Below are positions 1 to 8,933 of a stretch of DNA of 64,000 bases, in pieces. This DNA is from Trebonia sp963734665 (GTDB lineage Bacteria; Actinomycetota; Actinomycetes; Streptosporangiales; Streptosporangiaceae). Location: assembly GCA_963734665.1 (NCBI GenBank), contig CAVTIR010000004.1, positions 1,550,001-1,614,000 on the forward strand, given 5' to 3'. The notes beneath the pieces are model-generated. The model saw only the letters and a list, made by a program, of their open reading frames with translations. It searched no databases and was not told where the DNA came from. The first letter of the stretch is position 1, and each line of letters opens with the position of its first letter. A program made the translations under genes and the position numbers.

Positions 1-210
1 GTTGCCCCTAGTCGGCAGGTCGGTCCAGCTGGCGATCTGGCCGTATCGCGGCGAAGCCGGGTCGACGTCAAACACGACGAGCGCGTCCGGCCATTGCGCG
101 GCGCGGTCGAAGGCGACCACATAAGCCAGCTTCTCCGGAGGTGCGCTGATCGCGTCCGCCGGGCTGCGGTAGAAGGTCGGATCGATGTCACGGCCAGGGG
201 AATGGTTCAT
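1..210 (-). CDS. Selenium-binding protein SBP56 family, N-terminal part
   Basis: Only the first 70 codons lie in the window; the gene runs off the left edge. The ATG at 208-210 follows a GAGGAG ribosome site about 5 bases upstream. The peptide starts MNHSPGRDIDPTFYRSPADA and continues with ..PPEKLAYVVAFD...PDALVVFDVDPASPRYGQIASWTDLP. This is the order seen at the start of SBP56 proteins: a pre-strand 'SP-DA', then 'EKL-YV', then 'DVDP-S--Y--I'. Family members are cytosolic beta-propellers, and several bacterial ones are copper-dependent methanethiol oxidases (MtoX). The metal and active-site residues lie outside the window, so the reaction is inferred from family only. Confidence 0.8.
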   Translation of the reverse strand, partial: MNHSPGRDIDPTFYRSPADAISAPPEKLAYVVAFDRAAQWPDALVVFDVDPASPRYGQIASWTDLPTRGN

Positions 211-464
211 GAGCTCTCCTCGGCGAGATTTCATGGTTATCCGGCGCGTTAACCCAAGTACCAGGGACACCGCTACGTTGCACGGTGCAATACCCCTCCT
301 GGGCCCCGTCACGCTCCGGGCGGACGCTGCCTTGAGATACGTGACCACTGCGTTCGTGCTCGGCGGTGGCAGGCTGGATCCGGGCCTTGACATTGTGGCC
401 AACCAGCTGCCAACGCGTTCGTCCAGCGCCGCCGGGCCGGAAGCGACGCCGGCTGCGGCAGGGG

Positions 465-911
465 CTAGCTCAGGAGGTCGGCGAGCTCGGCATCAAGGTT
501 CAGGCAGGCGGACTCCTCGCCGGCCGGGACCAACTCGTAGGTCCGTGCCAGGAACGCTCCGATCCCCGCGGCGCTGGCCTCGAAGCGGGCGCATCCGGCC
601 GGCGGGCCCAGCTCGATGTTAAGGATCTTCTCCCCGGCGTAGGCGCCGTTTCCCGTTAGGGCAGGCGCCGCCGAAGGCCATGCCCGGACGTCCCCGATCC
701 CCTTAGGAGCGTACAGGGCCGCCGCGAGCAGGTCGCGGTCGAGGGCCCACTCCAGCGGCTCCTCCAGGAAGGTATCCAGCGACATCCTGACCGCGTACGG
801 ATCCTCGGGGCTGTAACGCAGGTCTGCCGTCAGCAGCACGATTAGGTGATCTGGGCCGACTAGGCGCAGGTCCTGCTCGGCTGAGATCGTGCTGCGGTTG
901 GTACTGCTCAT
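465..911 (-). CDS. SsgA-like sporulation/cell-division regulator (SALP)
   Basis: SsgA-like proteins steer septum placement and peptidoglycan remodelling in sporulating actinomycetes. The protein is about 148 residues, the usual length. It shows the family signatures in order: LRYSPEDPYAVRMSLDT, then EWALDRDLLAAALYAPKGIGDVRAWPS, then FEASAAGIGAFLARTYELVPAGEE and a C-terminal LDAELADLL. ATG at 909-911 is preferred because GGAGG lies about 9 bases upstream; an in-frame ATG at 942-944 has only a distant site and would add 11 residues. It cannot be assigned to a specific subclass (SsgA to SsgG). A decayed C-terminal copy lies near 11.9-12.1 kb. Confidence 0.87.
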   Translation of the reverse strand: MSSTNRSTISAEQDLRLVGPDHLIVLLTADLRYSPEDPYAVRMSLDTFLEEPLEWALDRDLLAAALYAPKGIGDVRAWPSAAPALTGNGAYAGEKILNIELGPPAGCARFEASAAGIGAFLARTYELVPAGEESACLNLDAELADLLS

Positions 912-1014
912 CTCCGCCACCTCCAGTGACATTGGCGAGTTCATCTATTGCGACGATCTCGCCTCCCGGTAGCGGCGCGGCTCCCCGCAGGGGTGCAGGA
1001 CAGTTGCGGCCACG

Positions 1015-1074
1015 CTACTTCTGGCAGTTAGGGCACCAGCCCCTGAGCCGCTCCTGGCCCGGAGGCCCCTGCTC
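1015..1074 (-). pseudogene. Fragment of an Fpg/Nei DNA glycosylase (C-terminal zinc finger)
   Basis: Nineteen codons and a stop read EQGPPGQERLRGWCPNCQK. This matches the last residues of the glycosylase gene at 37.1-37.9 kb (EQGPPGQERLRFWCPNCQK), and similarity continues a few bases past both stop codons. No start or upstream domain is present, so it is a remnant. The rest of the 912-1358 gap shows no gene I can support; a short minus-strand open frame around 1228-1290 resembles nothing I recognise. Confidence 0.7.
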
Positions 1075-1358
1075 GCTGTATCGCATAAGCGTCATGGGCT
1101 AGCTGAAGTCATGGTGAGGCGGAGAGTGTGGGTAAGTTGGCCGACGAGTTCGCCGTGGAATCCCAGCGTGATGGATCCGGTTTTGGTGACGGCGAAAGGT
1201 GATGTCTACGCTACCGGCAGCAAGCGGCTACCGGTCGTATCCTAACGCTGCGCTGGCCATCACGGCGCGGATGGTGGTGATGTCCTGCCGGGGTTGGCCA
1301 TGTGGGCGGTCAGCATGTCCGAGAAGTACCGCATGGCCACGTAACCGCAGTCCAGTTG

Positions 1359-2138
1359 CTAGCCGACGCGGAGCAGTCGCCGGGCGGGGAGCGGCTCGCG
1401 GGGCAGTTCGCGGCGCCCGGCAGAACCGGACAGCTTTGACAGGTACCGGCTCCGCGGGATCAGCCCGGCGCCCATTGACCGCAGGAACGGCGTGTCCCAC
1501 TGAGCGTCGATCAGCAAGCCGCCCGCCTGGCCGAAACGCGCGGCCATGTCCGCGACGGCGATTCGCGCCGCGTTGGGCTGTCGGCCGAACAGCGAATCCC
1601 CGCTGAGCACGCGCCCGACGCCAATGCCGAACGCGCCGCCAATCAGCTCATCGTCCTGCCACACCTCGATGCTGTGCGCCCAGCCTTGCTGGTGCAGCTG
1701 AACCATGGTCTCCAGCAGACTGTCGGTGAGCCAGCGCGGCTCGCGCCCAGCCCGGCATTCATCGGCCACTCGCCGGAAGGCAGCGTTCGCCGTCGTCCAC
1801 TCATCGCCGCGCCGCAACTGCTTCCTGACGTTGCGGCCGAGGTGGATATTCGCGATCTCAAGCACAGGCCTGGGATCGGGCGACCACCACGCCACCCAGT
1901 ATGGATCCGCCTCCGTCCTACCCACGATGGCGATCACGCCGTCAGCGACATCCTGCTCATGCCGGATTTCATGGAAATTGCGAACGTATTCATCCGGTGC
2001 CGGGAACGGGACAACTCCGTGCCGGTACGCGCCCAGGACGCTGGCCGGGCTCAGATCAGCACAGAAGGCGACCGGGCGGTCCGCTGGCCGCGATCCGATC
2101 TCAAACGAGTCCCAGTCAGGGTAACGGCTGACCGGCAT
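1359..2138 (-). CDS. Leucyl/phenylalanyl-tRNA-protein transferase homologue (Aat family)
   Basis: The Aat family moves an aminoacyl group from aminoacyl-tRNA to an amine. This 259-residue protein shows the family landmarks: FCADLSPASVLGAYRHGVVPFP near residue 25, WWSPDPRPVLE near 84, HLGRNVRKQLRRG near 98, GWAHSIEVWQDDELIGGAFGIGVG near 152, SGDSLFG near 178, LLIDAQ near 205 and a final MGAGLIPRSRYL. The usual Glu of 'GESMF' is Asp here. ATG at 2136-2138 lies 14 bases after the NRPS stop, so the two genes form one transcript. That pairing suggests the acceptor is a carrier-bound or released amino acid rather than an N-end-rule protein. This role is inferred; a housekeeping L/F-transferase role remains possible. 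Confidence 0.85.
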   Translation of the reverse strand: MPVSRYPDWDSFEIGSRPADRPVAFCADLSPASVLGAYRHGVVPFPAPDEYVRNFHEIRHEQDVADGVIAIVGRTEADPYWVAWWSPDPRPVLEIANIHLGRNVRKQLRRGDEWTTANAAFRRVADECRAGREPRWLTDSLLETMVQLHQQGWAHSIEVWQDDELIGGAFGIGVGRVLSGDSLFGRQPNAARIAVADMAARFGQAGGLLIDAQWDTPFLRSMGAGLIPRSRYLSKLSGSAGRRELPREPLPARRLLRVG

Positions 2139-2152
2139 CGGAAGAAAGCCCG

Positions 2153-5100
2153 CTACTTACGCTGGAGAGCCGAGTGGCCGACGGTCAGCAGCGGGTCCTT
2201 CAGGTAGCCGGTCGTTACCAGGTAGTCGATATTACGATCGAGCAGTTCTTCGTCGACAATCGGGAAGGCGATGCCGCTGTCGCGCAGCGCCTCCTCGGTA
2301 TTCGACCGGGTATAGCGGGGGAAAGTGTGCTCGAAGTACATCTCCGCCACCGTTAGCTCGGAATCGGAACACCGGTCGATGAACAGCGGGAGGAAGGGGC
2401 TCATCGGGTGCGCGGGGTCCGCCGCGGCGGTTCGCAACAGCTCGTCGACCCACTCGCTGTAAGGTATCTGCTTGATCGCGAAGCCGTGACAGCGCAGCCG
2501 ATCGACCAGGGATTCGAGGAGGGTGTGTCTCGGGCTGGCGAGATGATAGGTGCGACCAGGCGCCGCGGCCTGGGCGGAGATATGCCTTATCGCGGCCGCG
2601 CAGATATCGGCGGGCACGAGGTCGAGCGGCAGATCGATGTCCGGAGCGACACCCGTGTCGGTGATAAACCTGATCAACGCGCACAATTCGGTGGCAGTAT
2701 TCCACACGCCGCTGCGGTGATCTCCGGCGATGTCCAGCGGGCGGTAGATGGCAACCGGCAGACCCGCTTTGCCGGCATTCCTGACGAGTTCCTCGGCAAC
2801 GAACTTGGTCTCCAGGTAGCCGACGCAGAGCTGCTCAGCGTACGCGAGAGGCGTATCTTCTGTTACGTCGCGCACGCCCATGGCGCCGAAGCCCGCCAGC
2901 ACGGCGGCGGTGGACTGATAGTTGACGGGGATGCCCCGGTAGCGGCCGGCGAGCCGGATAAGTTCGGCGGTGCCGGTCACGTTGGCCGCCCGCAGTTCCT
3001 CGTACGGGTAAGTGAAATTGACCAGGGCGCCGACGTGATGGATGACGTCGACGGTTCGCGCTAGCTCGTCAAACGTGCCGGGCGGCAACCCGAGACTCGG
3101 CGCGGCCAGGTCTCCGGGCAGCGGTACGACGCGGTCCATGTCCAGGCCCTCGATCCCGTACCGCTGCGCGGCCTGCGTGATGCGCCGTCGCGCGTCCGAG
3201 CCGTCGCGCGCCCGGACCAGGCAACGCACCCGCGCGCCGCTGCCCGTCAGCAGTTCCCGCAGCAGGTGAATGCCAAGGAATCCGGTCGATCCGGTGAGGA
3301 GTATCTCGCGCGGCCGCTGCCAGTCCGGGCGCGGTCCCACGTCGCGGCGCACGGGGCAGGTCAGCGAGGCCTCCCGGGTGAAGTCGATGCGCTGGTCCGT
3401 GCCGTCGGCGGGGAGCCTGCCCGCGCGGGCGTCCTGCGTGGCGGCCGCGAAGCTCCGCAGCGTCGGGTTGCTGAGCAGGCTGCGGGTGAGCGGGCGGATG
3501 TACTTCGCGCTGAGCCCGAACATGGCGCGCGCTTGCGCGAGCATCTCCGCCGCGAGCAGCGAGTTGCCGCCCAGCCCGAAGAAATCGTCGCCGAGTCCGA
3601 CCCGCCCCGTCTTGAGGACCCTAGACCACAGGTGGGACATGCCTGCCTGCACTGGCGTGTAATCCCCGTGCAGACCGCCGACCGTGACCGCGGGGTGGGG
3701 GAGCGCCTGTAGGTCAGTTTGCCCGTCTGGTGTCAGCGGCAGCTGATCGAGTGCGATAAAGAGGGAGGGGACCATGAAGCCGGGCACGCGAGCGGCGACG
3801 AAGTTCCGGAGGGTCGCGTCCCCGACGTGGCCCGCCGGGTGATCAGCCGGGCCGGGCCCGGGCAGGCGGCACGTGTAGTACGCGACAAGCTGCTTGTTGC
3901 CTGGGCCGACCTCGCATGCGACGACCGCCGCGGCGTTGATATCAGGGTGGCTCGCGAGGACGTCCTCGATCTCGGCGGGATCGACGCGGAAGCCGCGCAC
4001 CTTCAGCTGCCGGTCCGCGCGCCCGATTACCTCGAGATTATGGTCGTCGCGCCAGCGTCCGAGGTCTCCGGTGCGGTACATCCTGCTACCAGGAGCCTCG
4101 CTGAACGGGTTGGGCGGGAACCGTTCCGCCGTCTGCGCCGGCTTGCCGAGGTAGCCCCTTGCCACGCAGCAGCCGCCGATGTAGATCTCGCCCACCGCCC
4201 CCGGGGGTACCGTGTCCAGGTTCTCATCGAGCACGAGTACCTGGGCGTGCGGGATGGGCCTGCCCACCGGCACCGGCACCGGCTCAGCGGCACGCTCAGC
4301 AGGCCCAGCGGTGTCGCTGAGCGCGGAAGCATCGAACAGGGTCGTGGTGATCGTCGTTTCGGTCAGCCCGTAAGCGTTCAGCAGCCGGGCTCCGTGCGAC
4401 GCGCGCACCGCCGCGACGCAGTCCGCCCGGTCCGCCATGTCGCCACCGGTGATCATCAGCCGGGCAGCTCGCAGCCGGTCATCCGCGGGTTGGGTGAGCG
4501 CGAGCAGCTGGTGCCAGTACGCCGGGGTGAGGTCGATGACGGTCACCTGCTCCGCGGCCAGGTAGCGGAGCAGGTCGGTAGGCGCCACCGTCCCCGCATC
4601 CGGCAGCATCAGGGTCGCGCCGCTGAGCAGGGTGACGAGTATCTGCTCGACGGACGTGTCGAAGCCAAGCGACGCCAGCTGCAAAACCCGGTCGTCGCCG
4701 GTAATTCCGTAGGAGCGGGATATTTCGTGAATAACACACGCCAGCGACCTATGACTGACGGCGATCGCCTTGGGCTGGCCGGTAGAGCCTGACGTGTAGA
4801 TGACGTAAGCCACGTTCTCCGGCCGCAGCCTGGTCTCCGCCGGCCTAGCCGCTCCGTCCGACGCGGCCGGCTCAGCTGAGGCCAGCTCATCGGGGAGCAA
4901 TACCTGTCCGGAAGAGAATCCCGGTAGCGCCGCGCGGTCGGCAAGGATGACCGCGGGCCGTGCCTCGTCGCACATCTGGGCGAGGCGCGCCTCCGGCAGC
5001 GCCGGGTCGAGCGGCAGGTACGCGCCGCCGGCCTTCAGAACCGCGAGCAGGCAGCGAATTGCGTCGATACCCCGCTCCAGGTAAACCCCCACCACGGTCT

Positions 5101-5512
5101 CCGGGCCGACTCCAATTCCGCGAAGATGACTCGCTATCCGATTGGTCGACTCTGCCAGCTGATAATATGACATTTTTCTGGCTGCGGAGACCACTGCCGT
5201 CGAGTCTGGCGTGGCATTAGCCTGCCTGTCGAACAGGAGGTGCACGTACTGCTGATCATTGCCCGGATCGGTTGAGTACGCAGAGCCGTCGGCTTGCGCG
5301 CTGGCTGGGCGGATATCCCGCCACGCGGAGCGAATGAAGGCCAGGCAATCTTCCTCGGGCAAGGGTGGCGACTGCTGCCGCCAGCTAGGCGGAAGACTGC
5401 GATCAGCCCGCCACATCGCGTACTGCCCCTCGTCGTTGGCGACAGCAATGAATATCCTGGCGCCTTCGACGCGGGACAACGGCGAAGTTTCGATTTTATC
5501 GCAATATGTCAT
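2153..5512 (-). CDS. MbtH-A-T-R nonribosomal peptide synthetase (reductive release, no C domain)
   Basis: Domains in order (residues counted from the ATG at 5510-5512): MbtH-like about 14-71 (NDEGQYAMW, WRDIRP), adenylation about 90-600 (YTSGSTGQPK at 239-248, NAYGLTETT, YRTGDLGRW, GRADRQLKVRGFRVDPAEIED), carrier domain with LGGNS phosphopantetheine Ser651, and thioester reductase from about 736 (LTGSTGFLG, then ST at 867-868 and YLETK at 899-903). Pocket residues read D285 T286 E289 D327 I354 G356 A380 I388 T389. The two extra acids (E289, D327) suggest a basic substrate. The A10 motif reads TPDGQTD: the nearly universal lysine is Gln598. Fused MbtH-A proteins are known (SlgN1, NikP1). The start is unsure: ATG 5519-5521 and TTG 5567-5569 are also in frame. 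With no C domain, the adjacent Aat homologue may make the peptide bond. Confidence 0.92.
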   Translation of the reverse strand: MTYCDKIETSPLSRVEGARIFIAVANDEGQYAMWRADRSLPPSWRQQSPPLPEEDCLAFIRSAWRDIRPASAQADGSAYSTDPGNDQQYVHLLFDRQANATPDSTAVVSAARKMSYYQLAESTNRIASHLRGIGVGPETVVGVYLERGIDAIRCLLAVLKAGGAYLPLDPALPEARLAQMCDEARPAVILADRAALPGFSSGQVLLPDELASAEPAASDGAARPAETRLRPENVAYVIYTSGSTGQPKAIAVSHRSLACVIHEISRSYGITGDDRVLQLASLGFDTSVEQILVTLLSGATLMLPDAGTVAPTDLLRYLAAEQVTVIDLTPAYWHQLLALTQPADDRLRAARLMITGGDMADRADCVAAVRASHGARLLNAYGLTETTITTTLFDASALSDTAGPAERAAEPVPVPVGRPIPHAQVLVLDENLDTVPPGAVGEIYIGGCCVARGYLGKPAQTAERFPPNPFSEAPGSRMYRTGDLGRWRDDHNLEVIGRADRQLKVRGFRVDPAEIEDVLASHPDINAAAVVACEVGPGNKQLVAYYTCRLPGPGPADHPAGHVGDATLRNFVAARVPGFMVPSLFIALDQLPLTPDGQTDLQALPHPAVTVGGLHGDYTPVQAGMSHLWSRVLKTGRVGLGDDFFGLGGNSLLAAEMLAQARAMFGLSAKYIRPLTRSLLSNPTLRSFAAATQDARAGRLPADGTDQRIDFTREASLTCPVRRDVGPRPDWQRPREILLTGSTGFLGIHLLRELLTGSGARVRCLVRARDGSDARRRITQAAQRYGIEGLDMDRVVPLPGDLAAPSLGLPPGTFDELARTVDVIHHVGALVNFTYPYEELRAANVTGTAELIRLAGRYRGIPVNYQSTAAVLAGFGAMGVRDVTEDTPLAYAEQLCVGYLETKFVAEELVRNAGKAGLPVAIYRPLDIAGDHRSGVWNTATELCALIRFITDTGVAPDIDLPLDLVPADICAAAIRHISAQAAAPGRTYHLASPRHTLLESLVDRLRCHGFAIKQIPYSEWVDELLRTAAADPAHPMSPFLPLFIDRCSDSELTVAEMYFEHTFPRYTRSNTEEALRDSGIAFPIVDEELLDRNIDYLVTTGYLKDPLLTVGHSALQRK

Positions 5513-5650
5513 AGTTAGCATGCGTGCACCGCGACTGGGCAGGCCACCCCGACCCAGGCGGTTACGCAAAGACCCCCTGGTCGGACTATTCCCATGAAGC
5601 GGGAGTTAACACATGCCCTCTGGCTGCACCTTCTTTGCTAAAACGACTTA

Positions 5651-5698
5651 TAGGGGATCTAGCTGTGCAATTGACTTTTAGGGGATTTAGTCGTGCAA
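5651..5698. repeat. Pair of 20-bp direct repeats in the NRPS/GGDEF divergent promoter region
   Basis: TAGGGGAT-C/T-TAG-YY-GTGCAA occurs at 5651-5670 and again at 5679-5698, with starts 28 bp apart. The stretch is markedly AT-rich for this genome and lies between the NRPS gene (minus) and the diguanylate cyclase gene (plus). Tandem operator-like copies in such a position suggest a regulator-binding region; the regulator is unknown. Confidence 0.55.
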
Positions 5699-5767
5699 AT
5701 AGTGTGACGACTGCATATAGCTAGCGCGACGGGGAATGGAATGCGCTAAAGAGGGGGGGCGGAAGGT

Positions 5768-8700
5768 GTGCCTGAGTTTTACTTGACCCCGCGCAACCGC
5801 CTACTGGCGGGTTACGTCCTCTGGATGGCGCTGCTCGTCGTGACGTACTACCGGGTGCCGGGCCTGCGCGCGGAGACGTGGGGGTTGCTCGGGCTCAGCG
5901 GAGTGGCCGCCATCGTGACCGGTGTCGTCATCAACCGGCCCGCCAGGAAAGCGCCCTGGCTGCTGCTTGCCGTCGCGAACCTGAGCTTTATCGCCGGCCA
6001 GACGAGCTTCCTTGTCATGACGAAGCTCAAGGTGGACATTCCGTTTCCTTCCTTCGCCGATGCGCTGTACCTGCTGGAGTACCCGCTATACGCCGCGGGG
6101 GTGTTCCTCTTCATCAGATGGCGCAGCCCGAACCGGGACCGGCGGAGCTTGATCGACGCGCTGACCCTCACCGTCGGGCTGGCACTGTTGTCGTGGCTCT
6201 ACCTGATCCTGCCGTACGCGCGGAGCTCCGAGCTGACGTGGCTGCAGAAGAGCGTCGCGATCGCCTATCCCCTCGGGGATATCTTGGTGCTCGCGATGAT
6301 CGCCAGGCTGCTCGCGCCGGGAACAGCGCGCGCCAGGTCAGTCCAGCTCCTAACGCTCGGCACCATCGGTGTCCTGGTGTCCGACGTCTCGTACGGGCTG
6401 ATCCAGTTGCACGGGACGTTCCATAACGGCACCATCGTCGACCTTGGCTGGGCGGTGCTGTACTGCGCCTGGGGCGCGGCCGCGCTGCACCCGACAATGA
6501 CCCAGCTGACCTATCCGGTTACCGCGCAGCAGGCTGAAGCCTCGCCTATGCGGCTCACCGTGCTCATGCTCGCGGCGCTCATCGCCCCTGTCGTGCTGTT
6601 CGCCCAGTCGGTCAACGACCACTACAGCGATGGCAGCGTCGTGGCAGTGTTCTCCGCCGTGCTCTACCTGCTCGTCCTGTCACGCCTGTGGGATGTGGCC
6701 GCCTCGCACCGCCGAGCGCTGAGCCGTGAGCGCACGGTACGGCTTGCGGGCGCGTCGCTCGCGTCAGCCGGCACCATCGAGGACGCCGCGAGCGCCGCCG
6801 GGAACGCGGCCGTCACCCTCATCGGGCGGGGTCCCCAGCGGGCGGCCGTGCTCGCCGTGCGGACCGACGGCCGGTTCAGGGTCGTCGCCGCGGGCGACCC
6901 GCCGAATCCGTACCCGCTGGCGGCGCGATCAATGCAGCTCGGAGAACTGGCCGAGGCCTGGCTGCCGCGCCTTACCGGACCGGAGCCGGTATTCGTTCCC
7001 GCCGCCGAACTAGGCGAGCGGGTACCCGCGCTGTTCCCCGGCTGCGAGGGCGCGCTGCTCTGCCCGCTGACGCTCAAGGAACGCCCGTCAGGGGATCCAC
7101 TCCTCGGGATGCTGGCCGTCTTCGGCCAGCGGGGAACCCTCGCCGACCTGACCAGGACGCTAGAGATCCTCGCCAGCCAGGTCGCCCTGGCAGTGGAACG
7201 CGTCATACTCAGTCAGGAGGTATTCAGGCAACGCAGCGAGGCCTACTTCCGGACCCTGGTGCAGGATACGTCGGACGTGATCCTCATCGTCAGCGACGAC
7301 GATAAGGTCCGCTACGCCACCCCGTCGGCCACAAGCATCTTCGGTGACGTCGAGATCGAAGGGACCACCCTGCCGGACCTCCCGGCGCCCAGCGGCCGGC
7401 GCGAGATCAGCCGCGCGCTGACCCGGATGCGGAACCATACCGGTCAGAGCCACTACGACAAGCTCTGGTACCTCAAGCGGCGGGACGGCCGCAGCGTCCA
7501 GGTCCAGGTCCGGTGCAGCGACCTCCGGGAGAACAGTACGGTCGGCGGCCTGGTGCTCACCCTGCGAGACGTCACCGAGCAACGCCAGCTTGAGGACGAG
7601 CTAAAGTACCGGGCCTTCCACGACTCGCTGACGGGCCTTCCCAACCGGTTGCTGTTCCAGGACCGCGCCGCGCACGCGCTGGCCCAGGCGCGGCGTGGCG
7701 AGAAGATGACCGGGGTGCTGTTCGTGGACCTCGACGACTTCAAGGTCGTGAACGACACGATGGGGCACAGCGTCGGCGACGAACTGCTTGCCGCTGTCGG
7801 CGCGCGGCTGGCCGCGGCGGTGCGCGAGTCCGACACGGCGGCTCGGCTGGGCGGCGACGAGTTTGCCGTGCTCCTCGAGCAAGTCCAAGATACTGCTGAG
7901 GTAGAGGCGCTTGCCGGGCGGATCGTGGAGGCGTTCAGCGAGCCGTTCCCGATTCTCGATGGGTCGGTCATCACGACCGCCACCGTCGGCGTCGCGACCA
8001 CGGAGGACAGCGTCGACGTGGATGAATTGCTGCGGCACGCAGACCTGGCGCTCTACGCGGCGAAGGCCGCGGGCAAGCGGCAGTGGCGCCGCTACCAGCC
8101 GGTGCTGGGCGCTGGCATGGTCCGCCGGCGCGAGCTGCAGGCTGCCCTTGACGACGCGGTGAACAAGTCCGAGTTCACCCTCGCCTACCAGCCCATCGTG
8201 GAGCTGACCAGCGGCGAAATCGCCGGTTTCGAAGCCCTCGTGCGATGGCCGCACCCGAGCTGGGGGATGATGTTGCCCGATCAGTTCATCTCGCTCGCCG
8301 AGGAGACCGGCCACATCGTCCCGCTCGGTGCCTGGGTGCTGCAGCAGGCGGCCGAGGCCATGGCCCGCTGGCAGGGACTGGTCCCGAATGAGCCGCCGCC
8401 GTATGTCAGCGTGAACGTGTCGGCCCGCCAGTTCCGCACTCCCGGCTTCGTGGACAGCGTCGGGCAGGCCCTCGCCGCGTCGAGCCTCGCGCCCTCGGCC
8501 CTGATGCTCGAGCTTACCGAGAGCCTGCTGAACCGCGACGAGCAGATTCACAGCGCCCTCATGGAGCTGAAGCTGATCGGCGTGCGGCTGGCCATCGACG
8601 ACTTCGGCACCGGCTATTCGTCCCTCAGCTACCTGCGGGAACTACCGATAGACGCGATCAAGATAGACAAGTCCTTCGTCGACGGGATCACCACGTCGCC

Positions 8701-8920
8701 GCAGCAACTCGCCCTAGTCGAGGGCATCATCGGCATCGCGAAGAAGCTCGATCTCGAAGTCACCGCCGAAGGAATCGAAACGGATGCACAGCGCGAGCTG
8801 CTTGTCGCGATGGGCTGCGACTACGGGCAGGGTTACCTGCTGGCGATGCCGGCCGGCGCGGACCAGACCGAAGCGCTGATCCAGCAGCGGCAGAGCCTGA
8901 TTACCGAGCTTCCCGGTTAG
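5768..8920 (+). CDS. Membrane PAS-GGDEF-EAL cyclic di-GMP enzyme
   Basis: This 1050-residue protein has about ten hydrophobic segments in the first 310 residues. A GAF-like region (about 330-480) and a PAS sensor (about 490-610) follow, then GGDEF and EAL domains. The cyclase motif is intact (RLGGDEFAVLLE near residue 696, VDLDDFKVVND before it), with an RESD inhibitory-site motif five residues upstream. The phosphodiesterase is also intact: FEALVRW near 820, LELTES, IDDFGTGYSSL, IKIDKSFVDGI and TAEGIET. Both synthesis and hydrolysis of c-di-GMP are therefore possible, with balance set by the sensors. In sporulating actinomycetes c-di-GMP controls development through BldD. Start is GTG at 5768 behind GGAAGG. 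Confidence 0.93.
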   Translation: MPEFYLTPRNRLLAGYVLWMALLVVTYYRVPGLRAETWGLLGLSGVAAIVTGVVINRPARKAPWLLLAVANLSFIAGQTSFLVMTKLKVDIPFPSFADALYLLEYPLYAAGVFLFIRWRSPNRDRRSLIDALTLTVGLALLSWLYLILPYARSSELTWLQKSVAIAYPLGDILVLAMIARLLAPGTARARSVQLLTLGTIGVLVSDVSYGLIQLHGTFHNGTIVDLGWAVLYCAWGAAALHPTMTQLTYPVTAQQAEASPMRLTVLMLAALIAPVVLFAQSVNDHYSDGSVVAVFSAVLYLLVLSRLWDVAASHRRALSRERTVRLAGASLASAGTIEDAASAAGNAAVTLIGRGPQRAAVLAVRTDGRFRVVAAGDPPNPYPLAARSMQLGELAEAWLPRLTGPEPVFVPAAELGERVPALFPGCEGALLCPLTLKERPSGDPLLGMLAVFGQRGTLADLTRTLEILASQVALAVERVILSQEVFRQRSEAYFRTLVQDTSDVILIVSDDDKVRYATPSATSIFGDVEIEGTTLPDLPAPSGRREISRALTRMRNHTGQSHYDKLWYLKRRDGRSVQVQVRCSDLRENSTVGGLVLTLRDVTEQRQLEDELKYRAFHDSLTGLPNRLLFQDRAAHALAQARRGEKMTGVLFVDLDDFKVVNDTMGHSVGDELLAAVGARLAAAVRESDTAARLGGDEFAVLLEQVQDTAEVEALAGRIVEAFSEPFPILDGSVITTATVGVATTEDSVDVDELLRHADLALYAAKAAGKRQWRRYQPVLGAGMVRRRELQAALDDAVNKSEFTLAYQPIVELTSGEIAGFEALVRWPHPSWGMMLPDQFISLAEETGHIVPLGAWVLQQAAEAMARWQGLVPNEPPPYVSVNVSARQFRTPGFVDSVGQALAASSLAPSALMLELTESLLNRDEQIHSALMELKLIGVRLAIDDFGTGYSSLSYLRELPIDAIKIDKSFVDGITTSPQQLALVEGIIGIAKKLDLEVTAEGIETDAQRELLVAMGCDYGQGYLLAMPAGADQTEALIQQRQSLITELPG

Positions 8921-8933
8921 TAGCGAGAACACC

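Noticed and set aside
1199..1606. 135-codon plus-strand frame over the Aat gene end
   Set aside because: It is antisense to the conserved Aat C terminus and its translation is Arg/Pro/Ala-rich without family resemblance.
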